Assembly (NCBI RefSeq): GCF_005869225.1
Contig: NZ_SWFP01000001.1
Span: 558,001-622,000 of the forward strand
DNA: 64,000 nt
Origin: Dyadobacter bucti
GTDB lineage: Bacteria; Bacteroidota; Bacteroidia; Cytophagales; Spirosomataceae
Reading direction: 5' to 3'
The position numbers and the translations under genes were made by a program. This document shows, piece after piece, positions 46,243 to 54,667 of the stretch (position 1 is the first letter of the stretch; each line of letters begins with the position of its first letter). The notes beneath the pieces are model-generated. The model was not told the origin of the DNA. It saw nothing but the letters and a program-made list of their open reading frames with translations, and searched no databases.

Positions 46243-46593
46243 CTAATCACTGTCACGCTGAGCGGCAGTCGAAGCACCAGGTTTATAATTCTTCATGATC
46301 GCTTCCAGCTTGTTAAACCTGTCGTCCCACATGTCCCGGAAAGGTTCGATGAAGTCTGCTACTTCTTTCATTTTTTTTGCATTGAGATGATAGTAAACTT
46401 CCCTGCCGTTCTGCTCTTGTTTCAGTAATTCACATTCCGTGAGTATTTGCAGATGCTTGGAAACAGTCGGCCTCGCCGTGTCAAAGTTGGAAGCTATCGC
46501 TCCCGCGGTCAGTGATTGCGAAGCAACCAACAGAAGTATCGCCCTTCTCGTCGGGTCCGCTATGGCTTGAAATACATCTCGTCTTAAATTCAT
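46243..46593 (-). CDS. ArsR-family repressor
   Basis: 116 residues. Winged [21 protein letters not shown], then [19 protein letters not shown] as the recognition region, then [11 protein letters not shown] as the wing. The Cys pairs of metal-sensing ArsR/SmtB proteins are absent (only one Cys, ECELL), so this belongs to the non-metal branch often paired with SRPBCC genes. The start codon lies at the edge of a 50-bp palindrome, a likely autoregulatory operator. Confidence 0.92.
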   Translation of the reverse strand: MNLRRDVFQAIADPTRRAILLLVASQSLTAGAIASNFDTARPTVSKHLQILTECELLKQEQNGREVYYHLNAKKMKEVADFIEPFRDMWDDRFNKLEAIMKNYKPGASTAAQRDSD

Positions 46594-46642
46594 TGCGTAG
46601 TTATTTGACTACAAATATATATGTAGCCAAATAACTACGCAA
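46593..46642. promoter_or_regulatory. 50-bp near-perfect palindrome at the ArsR start
   Basis: The arms TTGCGTAGTTATTTGACTAC/A and TGTAGCCAAATAACTACGCAA match at 20 of 21 positions around an 8-bp AATATATA centre. It overlaps the first base of the ArsR start codon. Inside each arm TAGTTATTTG repeats the half-site seen in SmtB/ArsR-type operators. Strong candidate operator for autoregulation. Confidence 0.7.
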
Positions 46643-46787
46643 ATTTTTATATGATTTTTTGTATGGTTTTTTGCGTTTCGCCATGTACAGCCGCTAATAT
46701 TAAGAAATCAACAATTATGCTTTGCAGTCCTTACAGCCTCCTTTTTCATTGATAACTTTGTGGCCAATAAGAATTGAATGAAACAAA

Positions 46788-47084
46788 ATGGCTTACGAAA
46801 AGTATATTACCCTGGACTCCGGAAGAGAGATAAAACTGATCATTGAAGGGTCGTTCAACCCAACAAAGAGTGGAATAGTCACGGAAATGGAAGTTTTAAT
46901 AAAAGACCCGAAAGAAGAACATTTTCATCCACCCATCGAGATCAGCCACCCAAAGTACTGGAAACTGAAAAACATGCTCCCTGAGCAATCAAAACAGCTT
47001 CAGATCAAATACAGCGGCATCCCTGACAAGCAGATCCGAAAAGCACTGAGGGAATTTGAAAAAGCATTCGCAACCTTTGCCTGA
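46788..47084 (+). CDS. small cytoplasmic protein of unknown function
   Basis: 98 residues, no signal or membrane segment. Beta-rich first half (KYITLDSGREIKLIIEG) with several His residues (EEHFHPPIEISHPKYW), then a charged C-terminal helix. Not recognised. A TAnnTTTG element (TAACTTTG, 46753-46760) lies 28 bp before the ATG and supports expression. Confidence 0.5.
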   Translation: MAYEKYITLDSGREIKLIIEGSFNPTKSGIVTEMEVLIKDPKEEHFHPPIEISHPKYWKLKNMLPEQSKQLQIKYSGIPDKQIRKALREFEKAFATFA

Positions 47085-47224
47085 CAAACCGGCAAACAAC
47101 ATTGATTTTCACTCCTATTGCATTATTTTAAATTATTAATAATGAGCACATTATAAAACTTAATATTATATATGCATAATCATATCCTAGATTTGCATAA
47201 GTATTTTATACGTATACAAATGTT

Positions 47225-47518
47225 ATGAAAGGGAAGAAAAAAGAACTGGCGAATCAGATTGCCGCAGCGGTGGGTAATACGCTGAATGAATCCGGAGAGT
47301 TGTCGAAAACGGTTAAAAAGGCAGTTGAAAAAGCCGCAAAAAAACTGGCTGATAAACTTAAAAAAATTGAAATAAAGGCTGACAAGAAACTAAAAACTGC
47401 TGCGAAAGAAAAAAAGCCGGTAGTAGAGGTAAAACAAAAAGAGCCTAAAAAATCAAAAAATGAAGACGGTTTGAAATCGACCGCCGTTTCTGAAAGCGAA
47501 ATGCTGGCCGCAAATTAA
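47225..47518 (+). CDS. Lys/Ala-rich small basic protein, histone-H1-like composition
   Basis: 97 residues, about one quarter Lys. It has helical heptad-like stretches (TVKKAVEKAAKKLADKLKK) and a disordered Lys-rich tail (PVVEVKQKEPKKSKNE). The composition resembles bacterial H1-like (Hc1) DNA-binding proteins, but no specific motif confirms this. It stands alone after an A/T-rich leader. Confidence 0.5.
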   Translation: MKGKKKELANQIAAAVGNTLNESGELSKTVKKAVEKAAKKLADKLKKIEIKADKKLKTAAKEKKPVVEVKQKEPKKSKNEDGLKSTAVSESEMLAAN

Positions 47519-47821
47519 GAGCCAGAAACCCTCGCTTCTTGCCTTGTCTGCTTTCGGAGACTCATATAGCAACCGGTCTGCAGCTATGATCTTGAACTCC
47601 GGGCAAAAAAGTTACCAGGAAAGAAAACTCATTAAAATCTCGATCGCGATCGGTCCACTCCTACCATTGTGGGCCGAAGCGGTTGGGATTCTCGTCGATT
47701 CCATGATCTGACCGTTTATAAATATGGTCGGATTTAATTTAATTTTATTCCGGTTACAACGCTTTATCTTCTGATAATGTCACTGGATTTGTAAAAGTCC
47801 ATTTTCATAAACCGGAAAAAG
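47519..47821. other. intergenic region without a recognisable gene
   Basis: 303 bp between the Lys-rich protein and a lipoprotein gene. A short plus-strand open frame to about 47710 shows no recognisable similarity. The last 60 bp before the lipoprotein gene are A/T-rich and probably contain its promoter. Confidence 0.4.
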
Positions 47822-48671
47822 ATGAAAAGAACGCTATACAATTCCGCATGGATGCTTTTGCTGGTTTTGGTATTCAGTTGTAGCAAAAAGAACACTGAAG
47901 TCGACGGCAAAGAGGGTTTCTCGCTGTACTGGCACCATGAAGTTTTCGGAGATAACAGGCATTTACTGCTCGCTTTCACACAAAATGAGGCGCTCCGTCG
48001 CAATTATGATCTGCATTTCGAGTATAAGATCGATAACAAGGAGATCACCGTCAGGCTTGTGGGTGCTACCGACAGGGGCGAGTGCCCTAAATTCCCGATG
48101 CCATCGGGGACTGCGGATCCCGACTTATGCAACTCTGACGGCGTCATACGCATTCCGGATGTAGAATTGCCCGCGGGTAATTATACTTTAAAACTGGTTA
48201 CGCACAAGATGATGGCGGTGTCTCAACTAACCGTTACCACCGAAAAAATCTCCCTGAACATCCCTTCCAACTCCCTGCTAAGCAGCCAAATCCAGGAAGT
48301 ATTTCCGATCCCCGCGAATATCCTGTTCGGGAGCATTCATTACACAGGAGCACACAATGAAAAATTTGCCAAAAACCTGATCAATGACCTGTCATTACTC
48401 GGACTAAACCCTGCCGAAGTAACAGATCATCCCTACCGCCACCTCGACGTCAAAACTAAGGTGCATTTATCACAGGAATCCTGGCAAAATGGGGAGCATT
48501 GTATCACGCTTCTTTATGCTATGACCAAAAAATTTCAGGCAGATCGTTGACATTGTTCAAAAACACTACTTACTGTCCGATCATCAGCTGAAATTAGGTC
48601 TGTACAGCAGCAACGGCGATCAGGCATTGTTGTGGGGTGGCAATGGCGACGTTATTGTTTATGCCAAATAA
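47822..48671 (+). CDS. lipoprotein of unknown function, frameshifted near the C-terminus
   Basis: The signal peptide ends VFSCSKK (lipid Cys about residue 20). The mature protein begins GFSLYWHHEVFGDNRHLLLAF and is not recognised. The first frame stops at 48550, just after a run of six A (48525-48530). With one A fewer the frame continues FRQIVDIVQKHYLLSDHQLK to GNGDVIVYAK and a stop at 48671, giving 282 residues. Either a +1 slip in the A-run or a sequencing error explains this. It is convergent with the sigma/anti-sigma pair. Confidence 0.55.
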
Positions 48672-48682
48672 ATTATAGCCCG

Positions 48683-50119
48683 TCACTTAATCCGGTAACG
48701 CAGTAAAACCTGCCCGTTCAAGGTTCTCAAAGATGTTTGGGTCAACGACAGATCGGTCAGGGGAATTACCAGATTAACCCCGAGCTGAAATCTTCCGGGC
48801 GTAAATGTCAGTCCGGTTTTAAAAGCAAAAAGACTGGTATGGATAAATTCTCCGATCTCTTTTTTCCTGACCGAAACCAGCGGGCCCGAATACACTTCAC
48901 TTGCATGGTTTTGAAAATCTTCCCGAAACAACGCACTGCGTAAAGCACTATAACCAAATCCCGCCGAAAGCATACCCAGCGGGCTGAAATGGTAATTATA
49001 TTGTACAGAAACATTAAAACCTGCTGCCTTCACGAGCTTTGTCTGCCGGTAACTCAGAGTAGAATCATTACCCGGAATCGAATCCTGCCTGATTTGTTTA
49101 AATCCTGCAAAATAAGGCTGATGAGCCAAAAGACTAAGCGTAACCGACTGATTTTTACCAACGCCCTTATTCAGCCACAATCCAGGAATCGCCAAAAGAT
49201 ACGGCCTGCTGACACTATCCGTTCCCGCAAAAATGTACTGCGTATTTCTGAACGACGAAGCCGCATTCCATTCCAGGCCAAAATGCAGCGTGCTGAGAAA
49301 TGATTGAAAAGGGTTCAGCAATTTCTCTGTTTTTACCTGCTCACCCGGATTTGCCGCCTGACTGTTTATCCTTATTGTGTTTCCTAACGCAGAGAAACGG
49401 AAAGATTTTGGTTGAAGCAAATGCATGTCCCCAGCCCACCTGGTATCAGCCGTGTTTGCAATGCCTACCGCTTTTCCAGCAGCAGCTGCCTTCTCACTTT
49501 CAAAAGTCTTCGCCACCAAAAATGCCTCCCCCCCTTCCTCCATCCTCCCTACTCCCCTTCCTCCCTTTCTTCCCTTTCCTCCTTCCTCCCTCCCTGCAAC
49601 ATCTTTCGAAATATCTCCGTCTGCCTTGCCGTTTCGAGCCCGCGAAATAGCCGGTTTGCCCCTCTCAAAACCAGGCCTTGCTGCTCCGCCGCCGATAAGC
49701 TTTGTTTCTTTTCCGTCATTGATCTGAGGTAACGATCCGGCATCATTCTCCGCATTTTCGGTTGTACTAGATTGCTGTATTTTCTTTCCAGCATTTCCGG
49801 CGGCCGTTTTGGCCAAACCATGTTGCGCTGATTTATCCCTGCTCGAAGATTTTACATTACTTAATTCCGTTATTTTTCGCTCATCGCCAGACTTAGGATA
49901 CAACAACCACACTACCAATATAATACCTGTCAAACTTATCAAAGCAGCGATGATTTTCAGTGTATGGTTCCCTTTGCTACCAGAAGACTTTCCATCAAGC
50001 ATACCATTCATTTCCGCCCACGCATCGTCCGCGCTGACCTCCGGCTCGGGTAACGGGCCGTTAAGGTATTTCTGCAAATGAATGTCTTTCTTCTTCACAA
50101 TATCAAAGGGACTTTTCAA
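48683..50119 (-). CDS. anti-sigma-like membrane protein with outer-membrane-barrel-type domain
   Basis: 478 residues. A cytoplasmic N-terminus (1-55, with VSADDAWAEMNGMLDG resembling anti-sigma N-termini) is followed by one membrane helix (about 57-75). A long low-complexity Gly/Lys/Glu/Arg region (about 100-200) comes from a polypurine tract. The C-terminus is a beta-strand-rich domain (about 270-478) of the small outer-membrane-barrel type ending QVLLRYRIK. Its first 17 bp overlap the end of the ECF sigma gene, so translation is coupled. This suggests a sigma/anti-sigma pair; how a barrel-like domain joins an inner-membrane helix is unclear. Confidence 0.65.
   Translation of the reverse strand: MKSPFDIVKKKDIHLQKYLNGPLPEPEVSADDAWAEMNGMLDGKSSGSKGNHTLKIIAALISLTGIILVVWLLYPKSGDERKITELSNVKSSSRDKSAQHGLAKTAAGNAGKKIQQSSTTENAENDAGSLPQINDGKETKLIGGGAARPGFERGKPAISRARNGKADGDISKDVAGREEGGKGRKGGRGVGRMEEGGEAFLVAKTFESEKAAAAGKAVGIANTADTRWAGDMHLLQPKSFRFSALGNTIRINSQAANPGEQVKTEKLLNPFQSFLSTLHFGLEWNAASSFRNTQYIFAGTDSVSRPYLLAIPGLWLNKGVGKNQSVTLSLLAHQPYFAGFKQIRQDSIPGNDSTLSYRQTKLVKAAGFNVSVQYNYHFSPLGMLSAGFGYSALRSALFREDFQNHASEVYSGPLVSVRKKEIGEFIHTSLFAFKTGLTFTPGRFQLGVNLVIPLTDLSLTQTSLRTLNGQVLLRYRIK
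49525..49595. repeat. polypyrimidine/polypurine tract inside the anti-sigma-like gene
   Basis: 71 bp of almost pure C/T on the plus strand with only two interruptions, including 44 uninterrupted pyrimidines (49552-49595) made of CCTTCC/CTCCC units. It encodes the Glu/Gly/Lys/Arg low-complexity linker. Such tracts can form triplex DNA and expand or contract. Confidence 0.8.
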
Positions 50120-50642
50120 AAATGATTTTCAACTTATTGCGGCTTTCGCTCAGATGCCATTTGATCGTGCCTTCGCTGATCGTCAGCGCTTCCGCTATTT
50201 CTTTGACCGAAAATCCGTCGAGGTAAAAAAGACTGCAAACCCGGCGTGTGGCCAGCGGCAGTTCATTGAGATAAAGGTCAATATCCTTATAGGCCAGTTG
50301 CTGAAACGGGTTCTCCGAAGCTTCAAAAACCATATTCTCATTAATTTCTTCGTAATCAAAAGATTTTGATTTTCTGTTCCTGAGCAAAGTCAGCGCTTCA
50401 TTCCTGACGGTAGTATACATCCAGTTAAAGAATTCCCCTTTCGCGGGATCATACAGTTCGATATTTTTAAAAACCTTCATCATACCGTTGTTCACCGCCG
50501 TCAGGATCTCATGTTTATCCTCAAAAAAATTCCGGCACAGGGCAAAGAGGACCGGATAAAACTGACGGTACAGTTTTTCCTGGCTTTGTCGCTCTTTCCG
50601 CCGGCAGCCGGCTAGTATGTCCTGTAATTTCTCCGGGCTCAT
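50103..50642 (-). CDS. ECF-type RNA polymerase sigma factor
   Basis: 179 residues. Region 2 (about 25-90: ALCRNFFEDKHEILTAVNNG, then GEFFNWMYTTVRNEALTLLR) and region 4 (about 125-175: LPLATRRVCSLFYLDGFSVK, then EIAEALTISEGTIKWHL) are plain. It controls a small regulon in response to an envelope or nutrient cue. The overlapping downstream membrane protein is its probable anti-sigma partner. Confidence 0.92.
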   Translation of the reverse strand: MSPEKLQDILAGCRRKERQSQEKLYRQFYPVLFALCRNFFEDKHEILTAVNNGMMKVFKNIELYDPAKGEFFNWMYTTVRNEALTLLRNRKSKSFDYEEINENMVFEASENPFQQLAYKDIDLYLNELPLATRRVCSLFYLDGFSVKEIAEALTISEGTIKWHLSESRNKLKIIFEKSL

Positions 50643-50699
50643 GCATTAAATGCCGGCAACGTTGAACACTTGCCGGCATCTTTTCGGGTAAGTTGCAAT

Positions 50700-51476
50700 T
50701 TATAACGACTTCGTGGTCAGAATTACGCCGTCTGTGTGCGGCCAGTTAAAATTATATTTTGTACCCGTCCGCTTAAACGACCCACTATATGTTTTCCCGC
50801 CAAAAATAATGACCAGGTTATATTCTTTGTTGTCTTCAACCGGGCCGCTCAGATAAATCGGGCCTCCTGATTTAGAACTCTCTATGGTACAGCCCGCCGG
50901 ATTGTTTACACTCTTGAAATCCAGTGTGAAAGTGCCTTCCCTCTCTTCCCTTGCATAAAGTAAGTGATTGCCGACGCATTTGTAAGTGTTTTTTGTTTCC
51001 GAAGAAAATTCCAGGTGAAAAGCCGAATCGGCCAGCGTGATCGGCGTAAGGCTCAGTACATCCCCCTCCGAAATCGGTTGCTGTGTGGCGACATTATCAT
51101 CTCCGCCCTGTTGGTTCACAACGACATCCACTGAAACGGAAACTGATTCATTGGAAATACTATCGGTGGCTGTAACCGTATAATTGCCGGTTTCAGGAAA
51201 AACGACCGAAACGATCGTGTCATTTTTAATCAGCGTAACATCCTTATCCGGTGCCGCACTCCATTTAAAATTTCCTGCAAGCAAACCATTGGAAACGGTA
51301 AAAATAACCGATTCGCCCTGCTTGATTTCCGTCCGGCTGGCGACATGTATCGCTTCAAGTTTCGGGTTGTTCACACTTTCAGATATACTCTCGACGTCTT
51401 TTCTTTCACAAGCTGCCAGTTGCAAAAGACCCAGTAAAATCGTCAGGGCTACCCATTTGTTGTTTTTCATGACCAT
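50700..51476 (-). CDS. lipoprotein with PKD/Ig-like domain
   Basis: 258 residues; the third codon (ATG at 51470) is an equally good start. Lipobox QLAAC. An Ig/PKD-like domain (about 45-125: GESVIFTVSNGLLAGNFKWS to GNYTVTATDS) is followed by a beta-rich C-terminal domain (about 150-258) with two Cys (YKCVGN, AGCTIES) that could form a disulfide. No specific function is recognised. It lies 57 bp upstream of the ECF sigma gene on the same strand and could be in its regulon. Confidence 0.6.
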   Translation of the reverse strand: MVMKNNKWVALTILLGLLQLAACERKDVESISESVNNPKLEAIHVASRTEIKQGESVIFTVSNGLLAGNFKWSAAPDKDVTLIKNDTIVSVVFPETGNYTVTATDSISNESVSVSVDVVVNQQGGDDNVATQQPISEGDVLSLTPITLADSAFHLEFSSETKNTYKCVGNHLLYAREEREGTFTLDFKSVNNPAGCTIESSKSGGPIYLSGPVEDNKEYNLVIIFGGKTYSGSFKRTGTKYNFNWPHTDGVILTTKSL

Positions 51477-51567
51477 GTTAGTAAAAGTTTAAGTGATGGA
51501 CGTGATATGTTCAGCGTCAATAAAATAAACTGCAACCTTGGGTACCGGGGTTGGGTCGGCCACAAAA

Positions 51568-51598
51568 AAATCCCCGGAAGACGAAATTCCGGGGATTT
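51568..51598 (-). terminator. intrinsic terminator after the ScyD/ScyE-like gene
   Basis: The stem AAATCCCCGGAA / TTCCGGGGATTT with a 7-nt loop is flanked by T-runs on both strands. On the minus strand the hairpin is followed by seven T, an ideal Rho-independent terminator for the gene ending at 51620. Confidence 0.9.
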
Positions 51599-51619
51599 TT
51601 TTTATCGTTTTTTGAACGC

Positions 51620-52603
51620 TTAGTACGTCAGTTTCTTGATCGTTCCGTCCCCAAAACAAAGGAGGTAAAACTCCCTTTCGCCCGTACGGATGATGTCGGT
51701 CGGGTGCATCTGCAGATCCAGGAGCGTGTGGCCACTTTCGTCAACCACTTTTCCGGTGGATGGCGCGAAGCCCATGGAGAAATCGCCAAATTGCAGAGCC
51801 AGAACTTTGTTGCCAGCCGTCAGCACAAGATGTGTCAGGTTCGTGTAACCCCATTTGTAGTCGTTCACATTCCCGAATTGATCAACTTTAAAAATCTTGG
51901 CAGCTCCCGCAGCAAACGGAAAACCGCTCAAAGTACTCACGAACAGACTGGTACCATCATATACGATTCCGGTAGGTACCGCGTCTCCGCCACCTATGGA
52001 TGGTATTTTTGCAAAAAGGCTCAGCTCTCCGTTGGACTGTTCTCGTTTGATGATTGCGTTGGAACCTGCATCCGTAATATACAAATGTCCGCCGGGCCCG
52101 AATTCGATATCAAATGCGTTCGAATTCAGAGGATCAGTTAGCCCAAGGCTGCGTACATATGTGCCAATGTCCTCCACAGCGAAATCGGCCAGGGTGAGTT
52201 CAGGATCTCCGTTTTCAAATTGGTTAACATTGGTCATATACAGCTTTCCGCTGATCCCATGGAGTACATAAATCCTTCCGTCTTTATAGGTAAGGTGGCT
52301 GACACCCTCCACAGCCTCAGGGCCTCCAATGGAAGGCAGGCCGGAGAAAACAGTCGTTTTCGTTCCGTCCGGCGCAATCATGACAATGCTTGCATCGTCT
52401 GCACCCGTACCGGCGTTGGTGACGAACAGCCGTCCCCTGTCATCCATCACGATACCGATCGGGTTTTGCAGACCGGAAACAAATGGAGAGGCAACCAGTG
52501 CGGTAGGCTCATTATTAGGCTCTGGGTCCGGGATCACGTGATCGGTAATACAACCGGCAACAAAAAACGTTAAGGTGGTAAGTAAAATAAGCGGTCTTTT
52601 CAT
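51620..52603 (-). CDS. ScyD/ScyE-family beta-propeller lipoprotein
   Basis: 327 residues. The signal peptide ends VAGC (Cys18). The ScyD/ScyE pattern is present: VSGLQNPIGIVMDDRGRLFV, PSIGGPEAVEGVSHLTYKDG, and NSNAFDIEFGPGGHLYITDA. These are six-bladed propellers of the NHL/SMP-30 type. The name comes from the cyanobacterial scytonemin cluster, but most members occur elsewhere and have no known activity. It is a single-gene unit with its own terminator. Confidence 0.8.
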   Translation of the reverse strand: MKRPLILLTTLTFFVAGCITDHVIPDPEPNNEPTALVASPFVSGLQNPIGIVMDDRGRLFVTNAGTGADDASIVMIAPDGTKTTVFSGLPSIGGPEAVEGVSHLTYKDGRIYVLHGISGKLYMTNVNQFENGDPELTLADFAVEDIGTYVRSLGLTDPLNSNAFDIEFGPGGHLYITDAGSNAIIKREQSNGELSLFAKIPSIGGGDAVPTGIVYDGTSLFVSTLSGFPFAAGAAKIFKVDQFGNVNDYKWGYTNLTHLVLTAGNKVLALQFGDFSMGFAPSTGKVVDESGHTLLDLQMHPTDIIRTGEREFYLLCFGDGTIKKLTY

Positions 52604-52962
52604 AGAGAAACAGATTTGTTAAGAAGATAGGTATAGTATTAAAGATGCTTGGAAATTCAAGTAAACAAAACTATTGATTCGCTTCAAAACACGGGTATTA
52701 ACCGACGCGATTTTGTCAAACTTCTTACTCAACGGTAAATAATAAGCACGAAGTAATTCTATAACCAAAAAGCCGGTGCGCCCCATTCTTTACTGATCGA
52801 TGGACGTGCTAAACTTTCACATGTCAAAGTGTTAGAACGCGATTTCCGCACTGGCAGGATCAACCGGAGATTTTGCAGAGATATCCGCCGAGTTCGCATA
52901 ATAAAACGAATTCTTTCCTGGTGCGCTGGTAGTTTCAGGCAGTAATCAAACTGCGCAAAACA
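52604..52962. other. intergenic region without a recognisable gene
   Basis: 359 bp between the ScyD/ScyE-like gene (minus) and the ABC operon (plus). I see no convincing small gene, hairpin or promoter consensus. A minus-strand open frame across part of it has no recognisable product. Confidence 0.4.
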
Positions 52963-53877
52963 ATGAACATTCTTGAAACCCATCACCTCTCGCACCAGTT
53001 TCCGTCGGGTGAAAAGGCTGTCAGGGACCTTAATTTGAGGGTTCCGTCAGAAAGCATTTACGGCTTCCTCGGTGCAAACGGTGCCGGAAAAACAACCTCA
53101 CTGAGACTGGTGCTGGGCCTTCTGAAAAAACAAAGTGGCGAGGTTACGATTTTTGGTAAACCCTTCGACCAAAACCGCGTAGCTGTGCTCAGCAAACTGG
53201 GATCACTTATCGAGAGCCCTTCTGTATACGGTCATTTGACAGCCGTCGAAAATCTGAAATTGTTTCAGAAAATCTATCGGTGCCCGACGAGCCGGATTGG
53301 TGATGTGCTGGCAATGGTGGGGTTGACGGGCACCGGAAACAAACCTGCAGGCCGGTTTTCGCTGGGAATGAAACAACGCCTGGGCATCGCCATAGCCATG
53401 CTCCACAACCCGGAACTCCTCATTCTGGACGAGCCTACCAACGGGCTGGACCCCAACGGCATCATCGAAATAAGGGAGCTGCTCCGGACACTCAACCGCG
53501 AACAGGGGCTTTCCATACTGATATCCAGCCATTTGCTTTCAGAGATAGAAAAACTCGTGACACATGTCGGTATCATTCACCAGGGAACACTGATGTTCCA
53601 GGGCACTTTTGAGGAGCTGATGAATAAAAAACGGCAAACCGCCCGGGTCGTTGTCGAAACCGGCGATATGTCAAAAGCATTGGAAACGCTTACCGCCGGA
53701 GCGTGGAAGCCAACGCCGGCCGGTGAAGGGATCATTGTTCCCTTTTCATCCCGGTCAGATATTGCGAGGATCAATCAGCAGCTGGTTGCAGCTGATATTG
53801 AAGTATATGCGATCAGGAATGTTAGCCGGGACCTGGAAACGGTATTTATGGATTTAATCAAAACCCCCTCAGCATGA
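52963..53877 (+). CDS. ABC transporter ATP-binding protein
   Basis: 304 residues. Walker A GANGAGKTT (about 38-46), signature FSLGMKQR (132-139), Walker B LLILDEPTNGLDP (152-164), and the switch His in ISSHLLSE. The SLIESPSVYGHLTAVENL segment is typical of BcrA/lantibiotic-immunity-type exporters, and the C-terminal domain (about 215-300) is the usual extension. It overlaps the permease gene by 4 bp. It powers export or antibiotic-peptide self-protection through the next gene product. Confidence 0.93.
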   Translation: MNILETHHLSHQFPSGEKAVRDLNLRVPSESIYGFLGANGAGKTTSLRLVLGLLKKQSGEVTIFGKPFDQNRVAVLSKLGSLIESPSVYGHLTAVENLKLFQKIYRCPTSRIGDVLAMVGLTGTGNKPAGRFSLGMKQRLGIAIAMLHNPELLILDEPTNGLDPNGIIEIRELLRTLNREQGLSILISSHLLSEIEKLVTHVGIIHQGTLMFQGTFEELMNKKRQTARVVVETGDMSKALETLTAGAWKPTPAGEGIIVPFSSRSDIARINQQLVAADIEVYAIRNVSRDLETVFMDLIKTPSA

Positions 53878-54647
53878 CGCAGCTCATCAACAGTTTCCAA
53901 AGCGAATGGATCAAAAAAAGACGGAGCTCGGCAGCCTGGCTTACGATCTCCGGTGCATTTTTAATCCCCGCAATCTTGACGACGAAACGGGTCATCCAGT
54001 CGGAGACACTTGCAGCAGCGAACTCTTCCCCGAAGATCTGGCGCCTGCTTTACGGGCAGAACTGGCAGTTCATGTCTGTTTTCCTGCTGCCGATGGGTAT
54101 CATCCTCGCCGCCAGCCTCATAGCCCAGATCGAATACCGCAACAACGCCTGGAAACAGGTGCACACAACGCCTCAGAGCCTGACAACCATTTTCCTGGCG
54201 AAGTTCGGCGTTACTGTCATTATGCTGGTCGAATTTTTTCTGCTGTTCAATGTCGGGATATGTCTGACCGGCATCGTACCTGCGATGCTTTTTCAGGATG
54301 TCCCTTTTCCAACCAGCGATTTCCCTTTTGTTCCATTTTTACAGGGCAATTCCAAGTTTTTCGTGTATTGTCTGCCGATCCTTTCGTTTCAGTACCTGCT
54401 GAGCATTCACATCAGGAATTTCATGGTACCGATCGGAATCGGTTTTGCATTACTGGTCGCATCGCTGATCGCGGTATCATGGAAATACGGCTATTTGATC
54501 CCCTACACTTATTGTTCGATGCAATTCCTGATCCATGACAACCGCATTGATCCCAGCGTCAATATCCTGTTTTGGTCGACGGGCTATTTCCTTTTCTTTA
54601 CAATATTGAATTATGTCCTTTATCTTACCAAAAGAAACAAGGGCTAG
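53874..54647 (+). CDS. ABC-2-type transporter permease
   Basis: 257 residues with six hydrophobic segments (about 18-35, 55-80, 100-130, 155-175, 185-205, 230-250). It begins QLINSFQSEWIKKRRSSAAW, the usual start of BcrB/lantibiotic-type permeases. It is translationally coupled to the ATPase gene, and the kinase gene follows 20 bp later. The substrate is unknown; peptide antibiotic or lipid is plausible. Confidence 0.85.
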   Translation: MTQLINSFQSEWIKKRRSSAAWLTISGAFLIPAILTTKRVIQSETLAAANSSPKIWRLLYGQNWQFMSVFLLPMGIILAASLIAQIEYRNNAWKQVHTTPQSLTTIFLAKFGVTVIMLVEFFLLFNVGICLTGIVPAMLFQDVPFPTSDFPFVPFLQGNSKFFVYCLPILSFQYLLSIHIRNFMVPIGIGFALLVASLIAVSWKYGYLIPYTYCSMQFLIHDNRIDPSVNILFWSTGYFLFFTILNYVLYLTKRNKG

Positions 54648-54667
54648 TACCGGAAACCGCTTTAAAA

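Noticed and set aside
46200..46277. Longer N-terminus for the SRPBCC protein
   Set aside because: It would overlap the ArsR gene, and the added residues do not belong to the fold. ATG at 46199 is the better start.
52759..52995. Minus-strand 78-codon ORF before the ABC operon
   Set aside because: It overlaps the start of the ATPase gene, and its translation shows no recognisable family or signal.
53906..54538. Plus-strand open frame of 210 codons inside the permease gene
   Set aside because: It overlaps the permease in another frame, and its Arg/His/Pro-rich translation shows no domain while the permease frame has six membrane segments.
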